Shown here in pieces: positions 42,831 to 53,584 of a stretch of DNA of 64,000 bases. The position numbers were made by a program, and so were the translations under genes. Under the pieces are notes generated by a model, which saw only the letters and a program-made list of their open reading frames with translations, searched no databases and was not told where the DNA came from. The stretch's first letter is position 1. Every line of letters starts with the position of its first letter. The stretch is from NCBI GenBank assembly GCA_002339675.1, contig DDKB01000017.1, positions 738,124 to 802,123 on the forward strand, in the 5' to 3' direction. Source of the DNA: Stutzerimonas stutzeri. GTDB lineage: Bacteria; Pseudomonadota; Gammaproteobacteria; Pseudomonadales; Pseudomonadaceae.

Positions 42831-43673
42831 ATGTATCGCAAGGTGTTCGCCAGCAAGGTATTCGATCGCAAGGTGGTGCTGATCACCGGGGGCTGCGCCG
42901 GTATTGGCCGCGCGCTGGCCGAGCGGATGGCGCAGGGAGGCGCGCGGCTGGTGATCTTCGATCTCGACCAGAACGCCATCGATGGCCTGGCCCAGCACTT
43001 GCGCGATCACCATAACGCCGAGGTGTTGGGCCTGCGGTGCGACGTGGCCGACGCCGCGGCGGTGCAGCAGGCCGTGGCCTTGGTGCTCGAGCGCTTCGGC
43101 GGCATCGACGTGCTGGTCAACAACGCCGGTATCACCCATCGCAGCCGGGTCGCCGAGACCGGCCTGACGGTCTTCGAGCGCGTCATGGCGGTCAACTTCT
43201 ATGGCGCGCTGCACTGCACCCAGGCCGCGCTGCCCAGCCTGATCGCGCGCGACGGGCAGATCATCGTGCTCAGCTCGCTGTCGCGCTATGCCCCGGTCCC
43301 CGACCGCGGCGCGTACAACGCCAGCAAGCATGCGCTGCACGGCTTGTTCGAGACGCTGCGCGGCGAGCTGGCCGAGACGCGGGTCAACGTCATGCTGGTT
43401 TGCCCGGGCTACACGGCCACTGACCTGCGCAAGAATGTGCTCGTTGGCGATGGCTCCACCGCCCCGCAGCCACTGCTGGCGGTAGGCCGGGTCGCCTCGC
43501 CACAAGACGTTGCCGAAGCCATCTACCAAGGCGCGTTACGCCGCCGCCGGCTGCTGGTGCTGTCCAACCTGGACTGGCGCGCGCGGTGGCTGGCGCGGCT
43601 GTTTCCCAAGGCCTTCGAATACCTGCTGTTGCCCCGCCTGGCGGGGAGCCAGGCACCGGTCCGCACGCCCTGA
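42831..43673 (+). CDS. Short-chain dehydrogenase/reductase
   Basis: 280 residues, classical SDR. Cofactor motif TGGCAGIGR, NNAG, catalytic Ser in LSSLSRYAPVPDRGAYNASK with the YxxxK pair, and PGYTATDLRK after the active site. The C-terminus after about residue 225 is basic and hydrophobic (RRRRLLVLSNLDWRARWLARLFPKAFEYLLLPRL) and may contact membranes. The substrate is unknown. RBS GAGAGG before ATG. Confidence 0.88.
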   Translation: MYRKVFASKVFDRKVVLITGGCAGIGRALAERMAQGGARLVIFDLDQNAIDGLAQHLRDHHNAEVLGLRCDVADAAAVQQAVALVLERFGGIDVLVNNAGITHRSRVAETGLTVFERVMAVNFYGALHCTQAALPSLIARDGQIIVLSSLSRYAPVPDRGAYNASKHALHGLFETLRGELAETRVNVMLVCPGYTATDLRKNVLVGDGSTAPQPLLAVGRVASPQDVAEAIYQGALRRRRLLVLSNLDWRARWLARLFPKAFEYLLLPRLAGSQAPVRTP

Positions 43674-43682
43674 GGGCGGCGC

Positions 43683-44357
43683 TCAGGCGTCGGCGTCGGC
43701 GGCCGGCGCGCTGCAGAGCATGAAGCCGCGAAACAGCACCACCGTGGTGAACAGCTGCAGCAGGCCGAAGCCGCTGTCGACGGCGATCGCCAGTGGGCCG
43801 CGGGTGCTGCCCTCGGCCCAGAGCTGCTGGGCGACCCAGGCCTCGAACAGCCAGATCGGCAGCAACACCGACAGCACGCAGCCAAGGATCAGCAGGAAAT
43901 GCCCGCGGGTCTGCACGAAGCTCTGCTTCAGCGCCGTCAGCGGCGTCAGCCCCTCCAGCACCAGCAGGTATTCGGCAAAGGCGATACGCACCATCACCCA
44001 GAGGCCGGGCAACACGAACAGCGAGCCGCCGAGCAGGATCAGCAGCGTGGCCAGCCCGGCGAGCACCGCCATCCGCGGCCATAGTGGCAGCGCACGGGCC
44101 ATCACGGCGCGCATTGGGGGCGCGTGGCCGCGGCTGCGGGCGTCGAGGTAGAGAATCAGCGCAGCGGTGTAGAGCGGGTAAAAGAGCATGCCCACCAGCA
44201 CTTCCTGCGCGACCATCGCTCCGCTGCCGAATGCGCGGTCAACGGCATAGCGGGTCGCGCTCTCAAGCACGATCAGCGGCAGGCACAGGCGGGCAATGGT
44301 GGCCAGGTGGCGGGAATAGAAGAACCAGGCGTCGCGCAGGATCGACAGGACGTTCAT
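43683..44357 (-). CDS. YciC-like (UPF0259) membrane protein
   Basis: 224 residues with about six membrane helices. The region LLILLGGSLFVLPGLWVMVRIAFAEYLLVLEGLTPLTALKQSFVQTRGHF matches the glycerophosphoryl-transferase-like/YciC membrane domain layout (VLPGxWxxVR...A...S..L.RG). E. coli YciC has been linked to envelope homeostasis. Convergent with the SDR gene. Confidence 0.75.
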   Translation of the reverse strand: MNVLSILRDAWFFYSRHLATIARLCLPLIVLESATRYAVDRAFGSGAMVAQEVLVGMLFYPLYTAALILYLDARSRGHAPPMRAVMARALPLWPRMAVLAGLATLLILLGGSLFVLPGLWVMVRIAFAEYLLVLEGLTPLTALKQSFVQTRGHFLLILGCVLSVLLPIWLFEAWVAQQLWAEGSTRGPLAIAVDSGFGLLQLFTTVVLFRGFMLCSAPAADADA

Positions 44358-44475
44358 CGGGCAGGACGGTGCTCATGACAAAAACAGGCGCGCACTTTAG
44401 CCCAAGCGGCCCGGCGGCGACATGCGCGGCATGGGCGTCCATACTGGCCGGCCCTCCCTCTGATCGGGTTGCCGC

Positions 44476-44949
44476 GTGAAGAAGATCGCCCTGTTTGCCG
44501 ATGTGCAAAATCTCTACTACACGGTGCGCCAGGCCCACGGCTGCCACTTCAACTACGCCGCGCTGTGGGCCGAAGTCAGCGCCCGCGGCGAAATCGTCGA
44601 GGCGTACGCCTATGCCATCGACCGGGGCGATGCCAAGCAGCAGCAGTTCCAGCAGATCCTGCGCAACCTCGGGTTCACGGTGAAGCTCAAGCCCTACATT
44701 CAGCGCAGCGACGGCTCGGCCAAGGGCGACTGGGACGTGGGCATCACCATCGATGTGCTGGACGTGATCGGGCGTGTCGATGAGGTGGTGCTGGCTTCAG
44801 GCGACGGCGACTTTGACCGGCTGCTGGACCGCGTGCGTGCCGGCGGCGCCGAAGCAACGGCGTATGGCGCGCCGGGGCTGACCGCGAATTCGTTGATTCG
44901 CGCGGCCTCGCGCTACGTGCCGATCGAAGGCAAGCTGTTGCTGCGTTAA
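44476..44949 (+). CDS. NYN-domain (LabA/DUF88-type, PIN-like) protein
   Basis: 157 residues, single NYN domain. Acidic metal-binding positions are visible: FADVQNLYY at the N-terminus, KGDWDVGITIDVLD in the middle and ASGDGDFDRLLDRVR near residue 108. The fold is shared with PIN nucleases, so an RNase role is plausible but unproven. Starts with GTG. Confidence 0.85.
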   Translation: MKKIALFADVQNLYYTVRQAHGCHFNYAALWAEVSARGEIVEAYAYAIDRGDAKQQQFQQILRNLGFTVKLKPYIQRSDGSAKGDWDVGITIDVLDVIGRVDEVVLASGDGDFDRLLDRVRAGGAEATAYGAPGLTANSLIRAASRYVPIEGKLLLR

Positions 44950-45054
44950 GCATTGCAACGCACGAGCAGAAGCTTGAAGCGAGTTTGCCGTTGGTGCGAG
45001 CTGTCCATGCTGTTTTCGCTTGTAGGTTGCGTCTTCTGCCTCCGAGCGGAGTTG

Positions 45055-45087
45055 CGGTGGATGTAGACAGCGACATCCACCCTACGC
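45055..45087. repeat. GGTGGATGT...ACATCCACCCTACG palindrome upstream of rhlE
   Basis: A member of the same GGTGGAT/ATCCACCCTACG family, in the leader region between the NYN gene and rhlE. Confidence 0.65.
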
Positions 45088-45157
45088 TTGGCTTCCAGCT
45101 TCCAGGCGCCTTTCCGAGTAAACTGCGCAGCCTGTTTTCGTCCTCCCGGTTACCGTC

Positions 45158-46486
<1,329 letters not shown>

Positions 46487-46638
46487 CGCAGCGTCGTATT
46501 ACGCCTTCGGCAGTTGCAACCTAACAAAGCCCCGTCAATGCATGCCGTTGGACGGAATCGCCGCAAGCGCTTCCGTCGCCCAGCGCACGCCTATGGTTCT
46601 TGCCTGGTGAGGTGTCGATCGGCAGGGCAGAAGACCGC

Positions 46639-47871
46639 TCAGGAGCTGCCGTCGCCCAGCCAGCGCAGCATGCCCCGGGCCGCGGCGCGCCCGCTGGCGA
46701 AGCAGGCTGTCAGCAGGTAGCCACCGGTCGGGGCCTCCCAGTCGAGCATTTCCCCCGCGCAGAATACCCCTGGCAACTGGCGCAGCATCAGCCCTTCATC
46801 CAGCGCCTCGAAGGGCACTCCGCCGGCCGTGCTGATGGCCTCGTCCAGCGGCCGAGGGCGCAACAGGGTGATCGGCAGCGCCTTGATTGCCCCCGCCAGC
46901 GCCTCGGGTCGTTGCCGCGTCGCCTCATCGGTCAGTTCGCGCAGCAGCGCCGCCTTGAGCCCCTCGAGGCGGAGCTGGCGCTTGAGGTGCCTGGCCAGCG
47001 AGTCCGAGCCGCGCGGCTTGCTCAGCGCCCGGGTGATCCTTTCCAGCGAGTGGTCCGGCAACAGGTCGAGCGCGACCGTGGCGCTGCCGTCCTGCTCGAT
47101 GGTCTGGCGGATCTCGGCCGACAGCGCGTAGACCAGGCTGCCCTCGATTCCCGTGGCGGTGATCACGAACTCGCCGCGGCGTGGCGCGGCGCTTGGCAGT
47201 GCCAGGCTGACGGTCTTCAGCGGTGCGCCGGCGAAGCGTTCGCGCAGATGCGGGCTCCAGGCCGCGACGTCGAAGCCACAGTTGGCCGGACGTAATGGCG
47301 CAGCGATGACGCCGCGTGCGCCCAGCTCCTGCACCCAGGCGCCATCCGAACCCAGGCGTGCCCAGCTGCCGCCGCCAAGGGCCAGCAACACGGCATCGGC
47401 GGCAACGCGCAGCTCGCCCTGCGGGCCGTTCAGGCGCAGGCTGCCGTCGGGCTCCCAGCCGAGCCAGCGGTGGCGCGTGTGGATGCGCACCCCCGCTTCG
47501 CGCAGGCGGTGAAGCCAGGCGCGCAACAGCGGCGCGGCCTTCATGTCGGTGGGGAACACGCGGCCGGAGCTGCCGACAAAGGTGTCGATGCCCAGCCCGT
47601 GAATCCAGGCGCGCAATCGCTCGGGGCTAAAGGCCTCGAGCAGCGGTCGCAGCGCAGCGGCCCGCTCGCGGTAGCGGCCGACGAAGGGCTCGAAGTCCTC
47701 GGCGTGGGTGATGTTCATGCCGCCGACGCCGGCCAGCAGGAACTTGCGGCCCACCGAGGGCATGGCGTCGTAGAGGTCGACCGCCAGGCCTGCCTGGCTC
47801 AGCACCTCGGCGGCCATCAGCCCGGCGGGGCCGCCGCCGATGATGGCGACGCGAAAATGTGCTTGGGTCAT
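46639..47871 (-). CDS. FAD-dependent oxidoreductase of the HI0933/BaiN-like (TIGR03862) family
   Basis: 410 residues. N-terminal dinucleotide-binding IIGGGPAGLMAAEVLS and GVGGMNITHAEDFEPFVGRY; VLLALGGGSWARLGSDGAW; C-terminal FAD contact VFCAGEMLDWEAPTGGYLLTACFASGRAAARGM. The substrate is unknown. Transcribed toward rhlE (convergent), with a short spacer of no note. Confidence 0.88.
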   Translation of the reverse strand: MTQAHFRVAIIGGGPAGLMAAEVLSQAGLAVDLYDAMPSVGRKFLLAGVGGMNITHAEDFEPFVGRYRERAAALRPLLEAFSPERLRAWIHGLGIDTFVGSSGRVFPTDMKAAPLLRAWLHRLREAGVRIHTRHRWLGWEPDGSLRLNGPQGELRVAADAVLLALGGGSWARLGSDGAWVQELGARGVIAAPLRPANCGFDVAAWSPHLRERFAGAPLKTVSLALPSAAPRRGEFVITATGIEGSLVYALSAEIRQTIEQDGSATVALDLLPDHSLERITRALSKPRGSDSLARHLKRQLRLEGLKAALLRELTDEATRQRPEALAGAIKALPITLLRPRPLDEAISTAGGVPFEALDEGLMLRQLPGVFCAGEMLDWEAPTGGYLLTACFASGRAAARGMLRWLGDGSS

Positions 47872-47937
47872 GGGTTCAGGCTGGCGGTAGCGGGGCGCGC
47901 ATTGTAGCGGCTGGCGGGCAGTGGGGCACGGTGGCGG

Positions 47938-48858
47938 TCAGCGCAGGCCGTAGCGCTGCCAGGCCTCGGCCGCGCTCAGGTGCAACTGTGCGTGGCGACG
48001 GGCGAGCAGTGCCCGGTCCTTGTCGTAGCCGCCGCCGATCACGCCGACCACCGGAATGTCCCGGCCCAGGCAGTGCTCGATCACGGCGCTGTCGCGCATC
48101 GCCAGCCCTTCATCGGTGAGGTTGAGCAAACCCAGCGCATCGTCGCGGTGCACGTCGACGCCGGCGTCGTAGATCACCAGGTCCGGCTGGTACAGCGGCA
48201 GCAGATAATTCAGCGTGTCATCGACCACCTTCAGGTAGTCGGCATCGCCCAGTCCCGGCGCGAGGCCGATGTCCCAGTCGCTGCGGGCCTTGCGGGCGGG
48301 GAAATTCTTCTCGCAATGCAGCGATACGGTGACAGCGTCGGGCACCTGTTCGAGAATTCGCGCCGTGCCGTCGCCCTGGTGCACGTCGCAATCGAAGATC
48401 AGCACCCGTCCGACGCGGCCGCTGGCGAGCAGTGACAGCGCCATGATCGCCAGGTCGTTGAAGATGCAGAACCCCGAGGCGTGGTCGAAGTGGGCGTGGT
48501 GGGTGCCGCCGGCCAGGTGGCAGGCCAGGCCATGCTCGAGGGCCAGTTCGGCGGCGAGCAGCGAGCCGCCGACCGCGCGCACGGTGCGCCGAGCCAATGG
48601 TGGGCTCCAGGGCAGGCCGAGGCGCCGCAGTTCCTCGCGGCTCATGTCGCCGGTGCAGTAGCGCTCCACGTAGGCGCGGTCATGGGCCAGGGCCAGGTGT
48701 TCGGGCGAGCAGAGTTCGGGGCGTAACAGCGCCTGGTCGGTGGTCATACCGCAGGCGACCAGGTGGTCACGCAACAGGCGGAACTTCTCCATCGGGAAGC
48801 GATGCCCGGGCGGCAGCGGCGGGCTGTAATCGTCGTGAAACACCAGCGGCAAGGACAT
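47938..48858 (-). CDS. Histone deacetylase-family (acetylpolyamine/acetoin utilisation type) hydrolase
   Basis: 306 residues. The arginase/deacetylase fold is evident: catalytic GTHHAHFDHASGFCIFNDLAIMA, zinc ligands in FDCDVHQGDGTARI, and VIYDAGVDVHRDDALG. The glycine-rich VIGGGYDKD follows. It probably deacetylates small metabolites or proteins. ATG at 48858 gives the canonical MSLPLVFHDDYS start; the divergent GNAT begins 67 bp away. Confidence 0.9.
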   Translation of the reverse strand: MSLPLVFHDDYSPPLPPGHRFPMEKFRLLRDHLVACGMTTDQALLRPELCSPEHLALAHDRAYVERYCTGDMSREELRRLGLPWSPPLARRTVRAVGGSLLAAELALEHGLACHLAGGTHHAHFDHASGFCIFNDLAIMALSLLASGRVGRVLIFDCDVHQGDGTARILEQVPDAVTVSLHCEKNFPARKARSDWDIGLAPGLGDADYLKVVDDTLNYLLPLYQPDLVIYDAGVDVHRDDALGLLNLTDEGLAMRDSAVIEHCLGRDIPVVGVIGGGYDKDRALLARRHAQLHLSAAEAWQRYGLR

Positions 48859-48925
48859 TGAGCGGCGCCCGTAAAGGTCAGCCGAGAGTATGCAGAGCGG
48901 GTCGCCGACCCGACAAGGAACCCGC

Positions 48926-49495
48926 ATGAAGCAACCGATGGAACGCATCGAACTGGAGACGCCGCGCCTGCGGCTGCGAGCCTGGCGCGACAATGACCTC
49001 GATGCGCTGGCCGAGATGAGCGCCGATCCGCTGGTGATGCGCTTTTTCCCCGACCTGCTGTCGCGGGACGACTGCGCTGCGGCATTGGCGCGCTGGCGGA
49101 TCCACTACATCCGCTACGGCTTTACCTTCTGGGCGCTGGAGCGGCGCGACGACGGCCGTTTCATCGGCATCACCGGGCTGGCGTGGAGCCGCCTGACGCT
49201 GCCGTTCTGTCCGGCCGTGGAGATCGGCTGGCGGCTGGTGCCGGACCAGTGGGGGCAGGGCTTGGCCCAGGAAGCCGCGCAGGCCGCGCTGGCCTGTGGG
49301 TTCGAGCGGCTCGCCATGCCCGAGGTGATCGCTTATACCGCGGCGGTCAATGAGCGGTCGCTGCGCCTGATGGCGGCGCTGGGCATGCAGCCGGGTGAAA
49401 CATTCGAGCATCCGTCTCTGCCTGAGGGGCACCCGCTGCGTGCGCACCGGCTTTTTCGGCTGGGGCGTGCGGATTGGGTGCCGGTCGCGCCGTGA
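48926..49495 (+). CDS. GNAT acetyltransferase (RimJ/RimL-like)
   Basis: 189 residues. IELETPRLRLRAWRDNDLDALAEM is the typical RimJ/RimL-type opening. The acetyl-CoA segment is VPDQWGQGLAQEAAQAALACGF, followed by AYTAAVNERSLRLMAALGMQ. Probably acetylates a protein N-terminus or a small molecule. ATG with AAGGAA upstream. Confidence 0.87.
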   Translation: MKQPMERIELETPRLRLRAWRDNDLDALAEMSADPLVMRFFPDLLSRDDCAAALARWRIHYIRYGFTFWALERRDDGRFIGITGLAWSRLTLPFCPAVEIGWRLVPDQWGQGLAQEAAQAALACGFERLAMPEVIAYTAAVNERSLRLMAALGMQPGETFEHPSLPEGHPLRAHRLFRLGRADWVPVAP

Positions 49496-49573
49496 GGCTG
49501 ATGCTGGAGCGAATCCGGCGGAGTCCGTAACATTGTGCACCTGCCCCGTGCCCGTTTGATCAGGAAGACACAC

Positions 49574-50443
49574 ATGACCGACACACTCGACACTCTGGTG
49601 AACCTGCTGTCGCTGGAACGCATCGAGGAGAATCTGTTTCGCGGCGCCAGCCAGGACTTGGGTTTTCCCCAGCTGTTTGGCGGTCAGGTGGTCGGTCAGG
49701 CGCTATCCGCCGCCAGCCAGACGGTCGCACCGGAGCGCCATGTGCATTCCATGCATGGCTATTTCTTGCGCCCCGGTGACTCGCACCAGCCGGTGGTCTA
49801 CGACGTCGATCGGGTCCGCGATGGCGGCAGCTTCACCACCCGCCGGGTCAGCGCCATCCAGAAGGGCCAGACGATCTTCACCTGCAGCGCCTCGTTCCAG
49901 GCCGACGAAACCGGCTATGAGCACCAGCTGCCGATGCCGGACGTCGAAGGCCCGGAGAACCTGCTCAGCGAGTGGGAGCTGCTGCACAAGCTGACGCCGC
50001 TGGTGCCGCCGCGCGTGGCCGAGAAGCTGCGCCGGCCCAAGCCCATCGAGATCCGCCCGGTGACCCTGCAGGACCCGATCAATCCGCAGCCCATCGAGCC
50101 GATCCGGCACCTCTGGTTTCGCGCCGACGGTTCGTTGCCGGACAACCCGGCGCTGCACAAGTACCTGGTGGCCTACGCCTCGGACTTCAGCTTCATCGGC
50201 ACCGCGTTGCAGCCGCACGGGGTGAGTTCCTGGAGCAAGTTCATCCAGCTGGCGAGCCTTGACCACTCCATCTGGTTTCATCGCGAAGTACGCGCTGATG
50301 AGTGGTTGCTGTATTCGATGGACAGCCCGTGGGCCGGCAATGCCCGTGGTTTCGCCCGCGGCAGCATTTTCAACCGCGCCGGCCAGCTGGTCGCCTCGGT
50401 GGCCCAGGAAGGGCTGATTCGCGTGCGCGAGGACTGGAAGTGA
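49574..50443 (+). CDS. tesB: Acyl-CoA thioesterase II
   Basis: 289 residues, double hot-dog TesB. Blocks: ENLFRGASQDLGFPQLFGGQVVGQAL, HSMHGYFLRPGDSHQPVVYDVDRVRDGGSFTTRRV, and in the second half ASLDHSIWFHREVRADEWLLYSMDSPWAGNARGFARGSIF containing the catalytic Asp. Hydrolyses medium/long acyl-CoAs. Its stop overlaps the following HAD gene by 4 bp. Confidence 0.95.
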   Translation: MTDTLDTLVNLLSLERIEENLFRGASQDLGFPQLFGGQVVGQALSAASQTVAPERHVHSMHGYFLRPGDSHQPVVYDVDRVRDGGSFTTRRVSAIQKGQTIFTCSASFQADETGYEHQLPMPDVEGPENLLSEWELLHKLTPLVPPRVAEKLRRPKPIEIRPVTLQDPINPQPIEPIRHLWFRADGSLPDNPALHKYLVAYASDFSFIGTALQPHGVSSWSKFIQLASLDHSIWFHREVRADEWLLYSMDSPWAGNARGFARGSIFNRAGQLVASVAQEGLIRVREDWK

Positions 50444-51030
50444 GCCTGGCCGATGCGCGGCATTGGGTGTTCGACATGGACGGCACCCTGACCATCGCCG
50501 TGCATGATTTCCCGGCGATCAAGCGGGCGCTGGACATTCCCGAGAGCGACGACATCCTCCATCACCTGGCAGCGTTGCCGGCCGACGAAGCGGCCAGCAA
50601 GCGCGCCTGGCTACTCGAACACGAGCGGGAGCTGGCGTATGCCGCAACGCCTGCGCCTGGCGCACGTGAGCTGCTGCATTGGCTGCGTGAGCGTGGCTGC
50701 CGCCTTGGCGTGCTGACGCGCAACGCCCATGAGCTGGCGCTGGTGACCTTGCAGGCCGTCGGCATGGGTGATTATTTCGCCAGCGACGACATTCTCGGCC
50801 GCGACGAAGCACCGCCAAAACCTGACCCTGGTGGGCTGCTGCACCTGGCAGCCCGATGGTCCGTTGCGCCGGCCGAGCTGGTGATGGTCGGCGATTACCG
50901 CTTCGATCTGGAATGCGCCAAAGCGGCCGGCGCGCGAGCCGTGCTGGTCAACCTGCCGGACAATCCCTGGCCAGACCTGACCGATCTGCATGCCCGCGAT
51001 TGCCTGCAATTGCGTGACATGTTGGGTTGA
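50440..51030 (+). CDS. HAD-superfamily phosphatase
   Basis: 196 residues. Motif I VFDMDGTLT, motif II VLTRNAHE, motif III KPDPGG, motif IV VGDYRFDLECAKAAG. A small helical cap domain lies between motifs I and II. GTG start overlaps the tesB stop (GTGA), so the pair is coupled. The substrate is unknown; phosphoglycolate-type small phosphates are likely. Confidence 0.9.
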   Translation: MSLADARHWVFDMDGTLTIAVHDFPAIKRALDIPESDDILHHLAALPADEAASKRAWLLEHERELAYAATPAPGARELLHWLRERGCRLGVLTRNAHELALVTLQAVGMGDYFASDDILGRDEAPPKPDPGGLLHLAARWSVAPAELVMVGDYRFDLECAKAAGARAVLVNLPDNPWPDLTDLHARDCLQLRDMLG

Positions 51031-51156
51031 AGAGGGCCGGCGGAGAGTCGCTGTGCAGGGCTGCATAGCCGAGCGACCGAGTAATGAGTGGCTGGGTAGC
51101 CCTGTGCGAGCCCCGAGCTCGGGCCAAAGCCTTTGCCTCTGCGCGGGCCCGGCCAC

Positions 51157-51244
51157 CTCGTTCGCCACGGGTCGCGGCTCCTACAAAGAGCGCCGCGGGT
51201 TGGCACGCACTGCCGTTGTAGGAGCCCGACCCCGGGGCGAAGCT
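51157..51244. repeat. Inverted pair of REP sequences (REPIN-like)
   Basis: TTCGCCACGGGTCGCGGCTC followed by CTACAA (51160-51185) is mirrored by TTGTAGGAGCCCGACCCCGG followed by GGCGAA (51216-51241). This is the doublet arrangement of Pseudomonas REPINs. Located between the HAD gene and the convergent cnoX gene. Confidence 0.8.
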
Positions 51245-51286
51245 GTTGCTTTTCACGCCTTCTGCGAGGCAGCCTGGTTTCCGGGC

Positions 51287-52156
51287 TTAATACAGCGCCT
51301 GGTACAGCTTGCGGCGGTAGGTCGTGACAAGCGGATGATCGCTGCCCAAGAGATCGAACACCTGCAGTAGCGTCTTGTGCGGCAGCCCGTCAGCGTAGGT
51401 CCGATTACGCACGAACAGCTTGAGCAGGCCGTCCAGCGCCGCCTCATGCTGTTGGCGAGCGAGCTGCTGCACGGCCAGCTGGTAGGCCGCCTCGTCATCC
51501 TCGGGGTTCTGCGCCAGGCGACTCTTCAGGTCGGCGACTTCCGGCAGGTCGTTGGCTTGGCGCAGAAAGGTCAACTGCGCACGCGCGCCAGCCAGCGCCT
51601 GCTTGTGTTCGTCTCCCTTGACCGCACCGAGGACGGCTTCGGCCTCGCCCAGTTCGCCGCGTTCGGCCAGGCAGCGTGCATAGAGGATCAGCGCGGCGGC
51701 GTTTTCATTGTCGTCGGCCAGCAGTTGCTTGAGCTGCTCCTCGGCATCGCCGATACGGCCTTCGGCAAACAGCGCCTGGGCCGTTTCCAGACGGTCGGCT
51801 TCGGGCGCCGGCGGCGCCTGGACATGAGGTTGCAGCATGGCGCGAATGGCCGACTCGGGCTGCGCACCGGCGAAACCGTCCAGCGGTTGGCCGTCCTTGA
51901 ACAGCACGACGGTGGGCAGGCTGCGCACGCCGAAGCGGGCCACCACGTCCTGCTCGATGTCGCAGTTGACCTTGGCCAGTAACAGTTCGCCGCCGTATTC
52001 CTCCGTGATCTTAGCCAGCAGCGGCATCAGCGCCTTGCACGGCGCACACCACTCGGCCCAGAAGTCCACCAGGACCGGCTTGTGGAAGGAGTTCTCCAGC
52101 ACCAGTTGCTCGAAGTTGGCGCTGGTGACGTCGAAGATATAAGGCGTCTGGCTCAT
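51287..52156 (-). CDS. cnoX: Thioredoxin-TPR co-chaperone CnoX (YbbN)
   Basis: 289 residues. N-terminal thioredoxin domain with WAEWCAPCKALMP (intact CxxC, unlike E. coli YbbN, which has SxxC), followed by a TPR-like helical domain (ETAQALFAEGRIGDAEEQLKQLL, ARCLAERGELGEAEAVLGAV, RQQHEAALDGLLKLF). CnoX proteins hold oxidised clients and pass them to GroEL or DnaK. ATG at 52156 gives MSQTPYIFDVTSANF, the usual start. Confidence 0.9.
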   Translation of the reverse strand: MSQTPYIFDVTSANFEQLVLENSFHKPVLVDFWAEWCAPCKALMPLLAKITEEYGGELLLAKVNCDIEQDVVARFGVRSLPTVVLFKDGQPLDGFAGAQPESAIRAMLQPHVQAPPAPEADRLETAQALFAEGRIGDAEEQLKQLLADDNENAAALILYARCLAERGELGEAEAVLGAVKGDEHKQALAGARAQLTFLRQANDLPEVADLKSRLAQNPEDDEAAYQLAVQQLARQQHEAALDGLLKLFVRNRTYADGLPHKTLLQVFDLLGSDHPLVTTYRRKLYQALY

Positions 52157-52357
52157 GGCGGTCTCTAGATTGGCGTGCGGATTCAAGCGTGCATCTTAAG
52201 TGGGGCTGCGGCCAGGTGAAAGCAAGCCCTCGCGCGTTGCCGCAGGTTCGTCTATGTTTGCGCCGCCCGGGTTGCAGCGCCGCTGTCGGCACGAGGCAAA
52301 ACCCCTTTCCTAGACCGGTGCGGCGTTTGCAGTCGCGCGTCAGATGGAGCTTCACAG

Positions 52358-53584
52358 ATGTCCTTTCTCTCCGATTTCCGGGAGCGCTACCTTGTGCGCT
52401 TCTGGTCACCCTTGCCGGCCCTGGTGGCCCTGGGTGTCGCTTCCGCTTACTACTTCGCGATTACTGGCACCTTCTGGGCCGTCACGGGTGAGTTCACCCG
52501 GTGGGGCGGCCATGTGCTCGCCTGGCTGGGCTACCAGCCGCAGGAGTGGAGCTACTTCAAGATCCTCGGCTTGTCGGGCACACCTCTAGACCGCGTCGAC
52601 GGGGTGATGATCATCGGCATGCTGCTTGGCGCGCTCTGCACCGCGCTGTGGGCCAACAACGTCAGCCTGCGCTGGCCGACCAGCAAGCGGCGGCTGCTGC
52701 AGGGGCTGGTCGGCGGCATCGTCGCCGGCTTCGGCGCGCGCCTGGCGATGGGCTGCAACCTGGCGGCGTTCTTCACCGGCATTCCGATGTTTTCCCTGCA
52801 CGCCTGGGCCTTCATGCTGGCCACGGTGGGCGGTGCCTGGATCGGCGTGAAGATCTGCCTGCTGCCGTTTCTGCGCACCCCGCTCAAGGTGGGCAGCCAG
52901 GCCAGTTCACTGTTCAGCGACCCCCAGGCGACCCAGCGCCGTGCCGCCCGGCAGGCGCGGCTCGGCGTCGCGGTCGCCGTGCTGGCGCTGGTGTTTCTGG
53001 CCTGGCGCTTCGACACTTCGCTGGTGCTGGGCATGGCCGTGCTGTTCGGGCTGGTCTTCGGCGGGCTGATCGAGCGCGCGCAGATCTGCTTTACCAGCGC
53101 GGCGCGAGACCTGTGGACCACCGGGCGCACGCGCGCCGCCTACGGCATCCTGCTGGGCATGGCGGTTGCCTGCATCGGCACCTTCGGTGCGATCGCACTC
53201 GGCGCCAGTCCGAAGATCTTCTGGATGGGCCCCAATGCCATCATCGGCGGCGTGCTGTTCGGCATCGGCATCGTCGTGGCCGGTGGCTGCGAGACCGGCT
53301 GGATGTACCGCGCCATGGAAGGTCAGGTGCATTTCTGGGTGGTCGGTATCGGCAACGTCATCGGCGGCACGCTGGTCGCGGTCTATTGGGATGAGCTTGG
53401 CACCTCGCTGGCGCTGCCCTATCCGAAGGTCAACCTGCTGGAGACGTTCGGCCCCGCCAACGGTCTGCTGCTGACCCTGGCCGGGCTGGCCATCGCGATG
53501 TTGCTGGTGCACCTCAATGCCCGTCGTTTCCAATCCAACAGGAGTCCTGCCCGTGAGCCAGGCCACACCGAATCTATCGCTTGA
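52358..53584 (+). CDS. YeeE/YedE-family sulfur-compound transporter
   Basis: 408 residues with about ten membrane helices in two repeats. Conserved Cys motifs: GARLAMGCNLAAFFTGIP, ERAQICFTSAARDLW and VVAGGCETGWMYR, as in thiosulfate transporters of the TsuA/YeeE group. E. coli YedE is encoded beside yedF, as here. It probably imports thiosulfate or a selenium/sulfur species. Its 3' end overlaps the YedF-like gene by 32 bp. Confidence 0.88.
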   Translation: MSFLSDFRERYLVRFWSPLPALVALGVASAYYFAITGTFWAVTGEFTRWGGHVLAWLGYQPQEWSYFKILGLSGTPLDRVDGVMIIGMLLGALCTALWANNVSLRWPTSKRRLLQGLVGGIVAGFGARLAMGCNLAAFFTGIPMFSLHAWAFMLATVGGAWIGVKICLLPFLRTPLKVGSQASSLFSDPQATQRRAARQARLGVAVAVLALVFLAWRFDTSLVLGMAVLFGLVFGGLIERAQICFTSAARDLWTTGRTRAAYGILLGMAVACIGTFGAIALGASPKIFWMGPNAIIGGVLFGIGIVVAGGCETGWMYRAMEGQVHFWVVGIGNVIGGTLVAVYWDELGTSLALPYPKVNLLETFGPANGLLLTLAGLAIAMLLVHLNARRFQSNRSPAREPGHTESIA

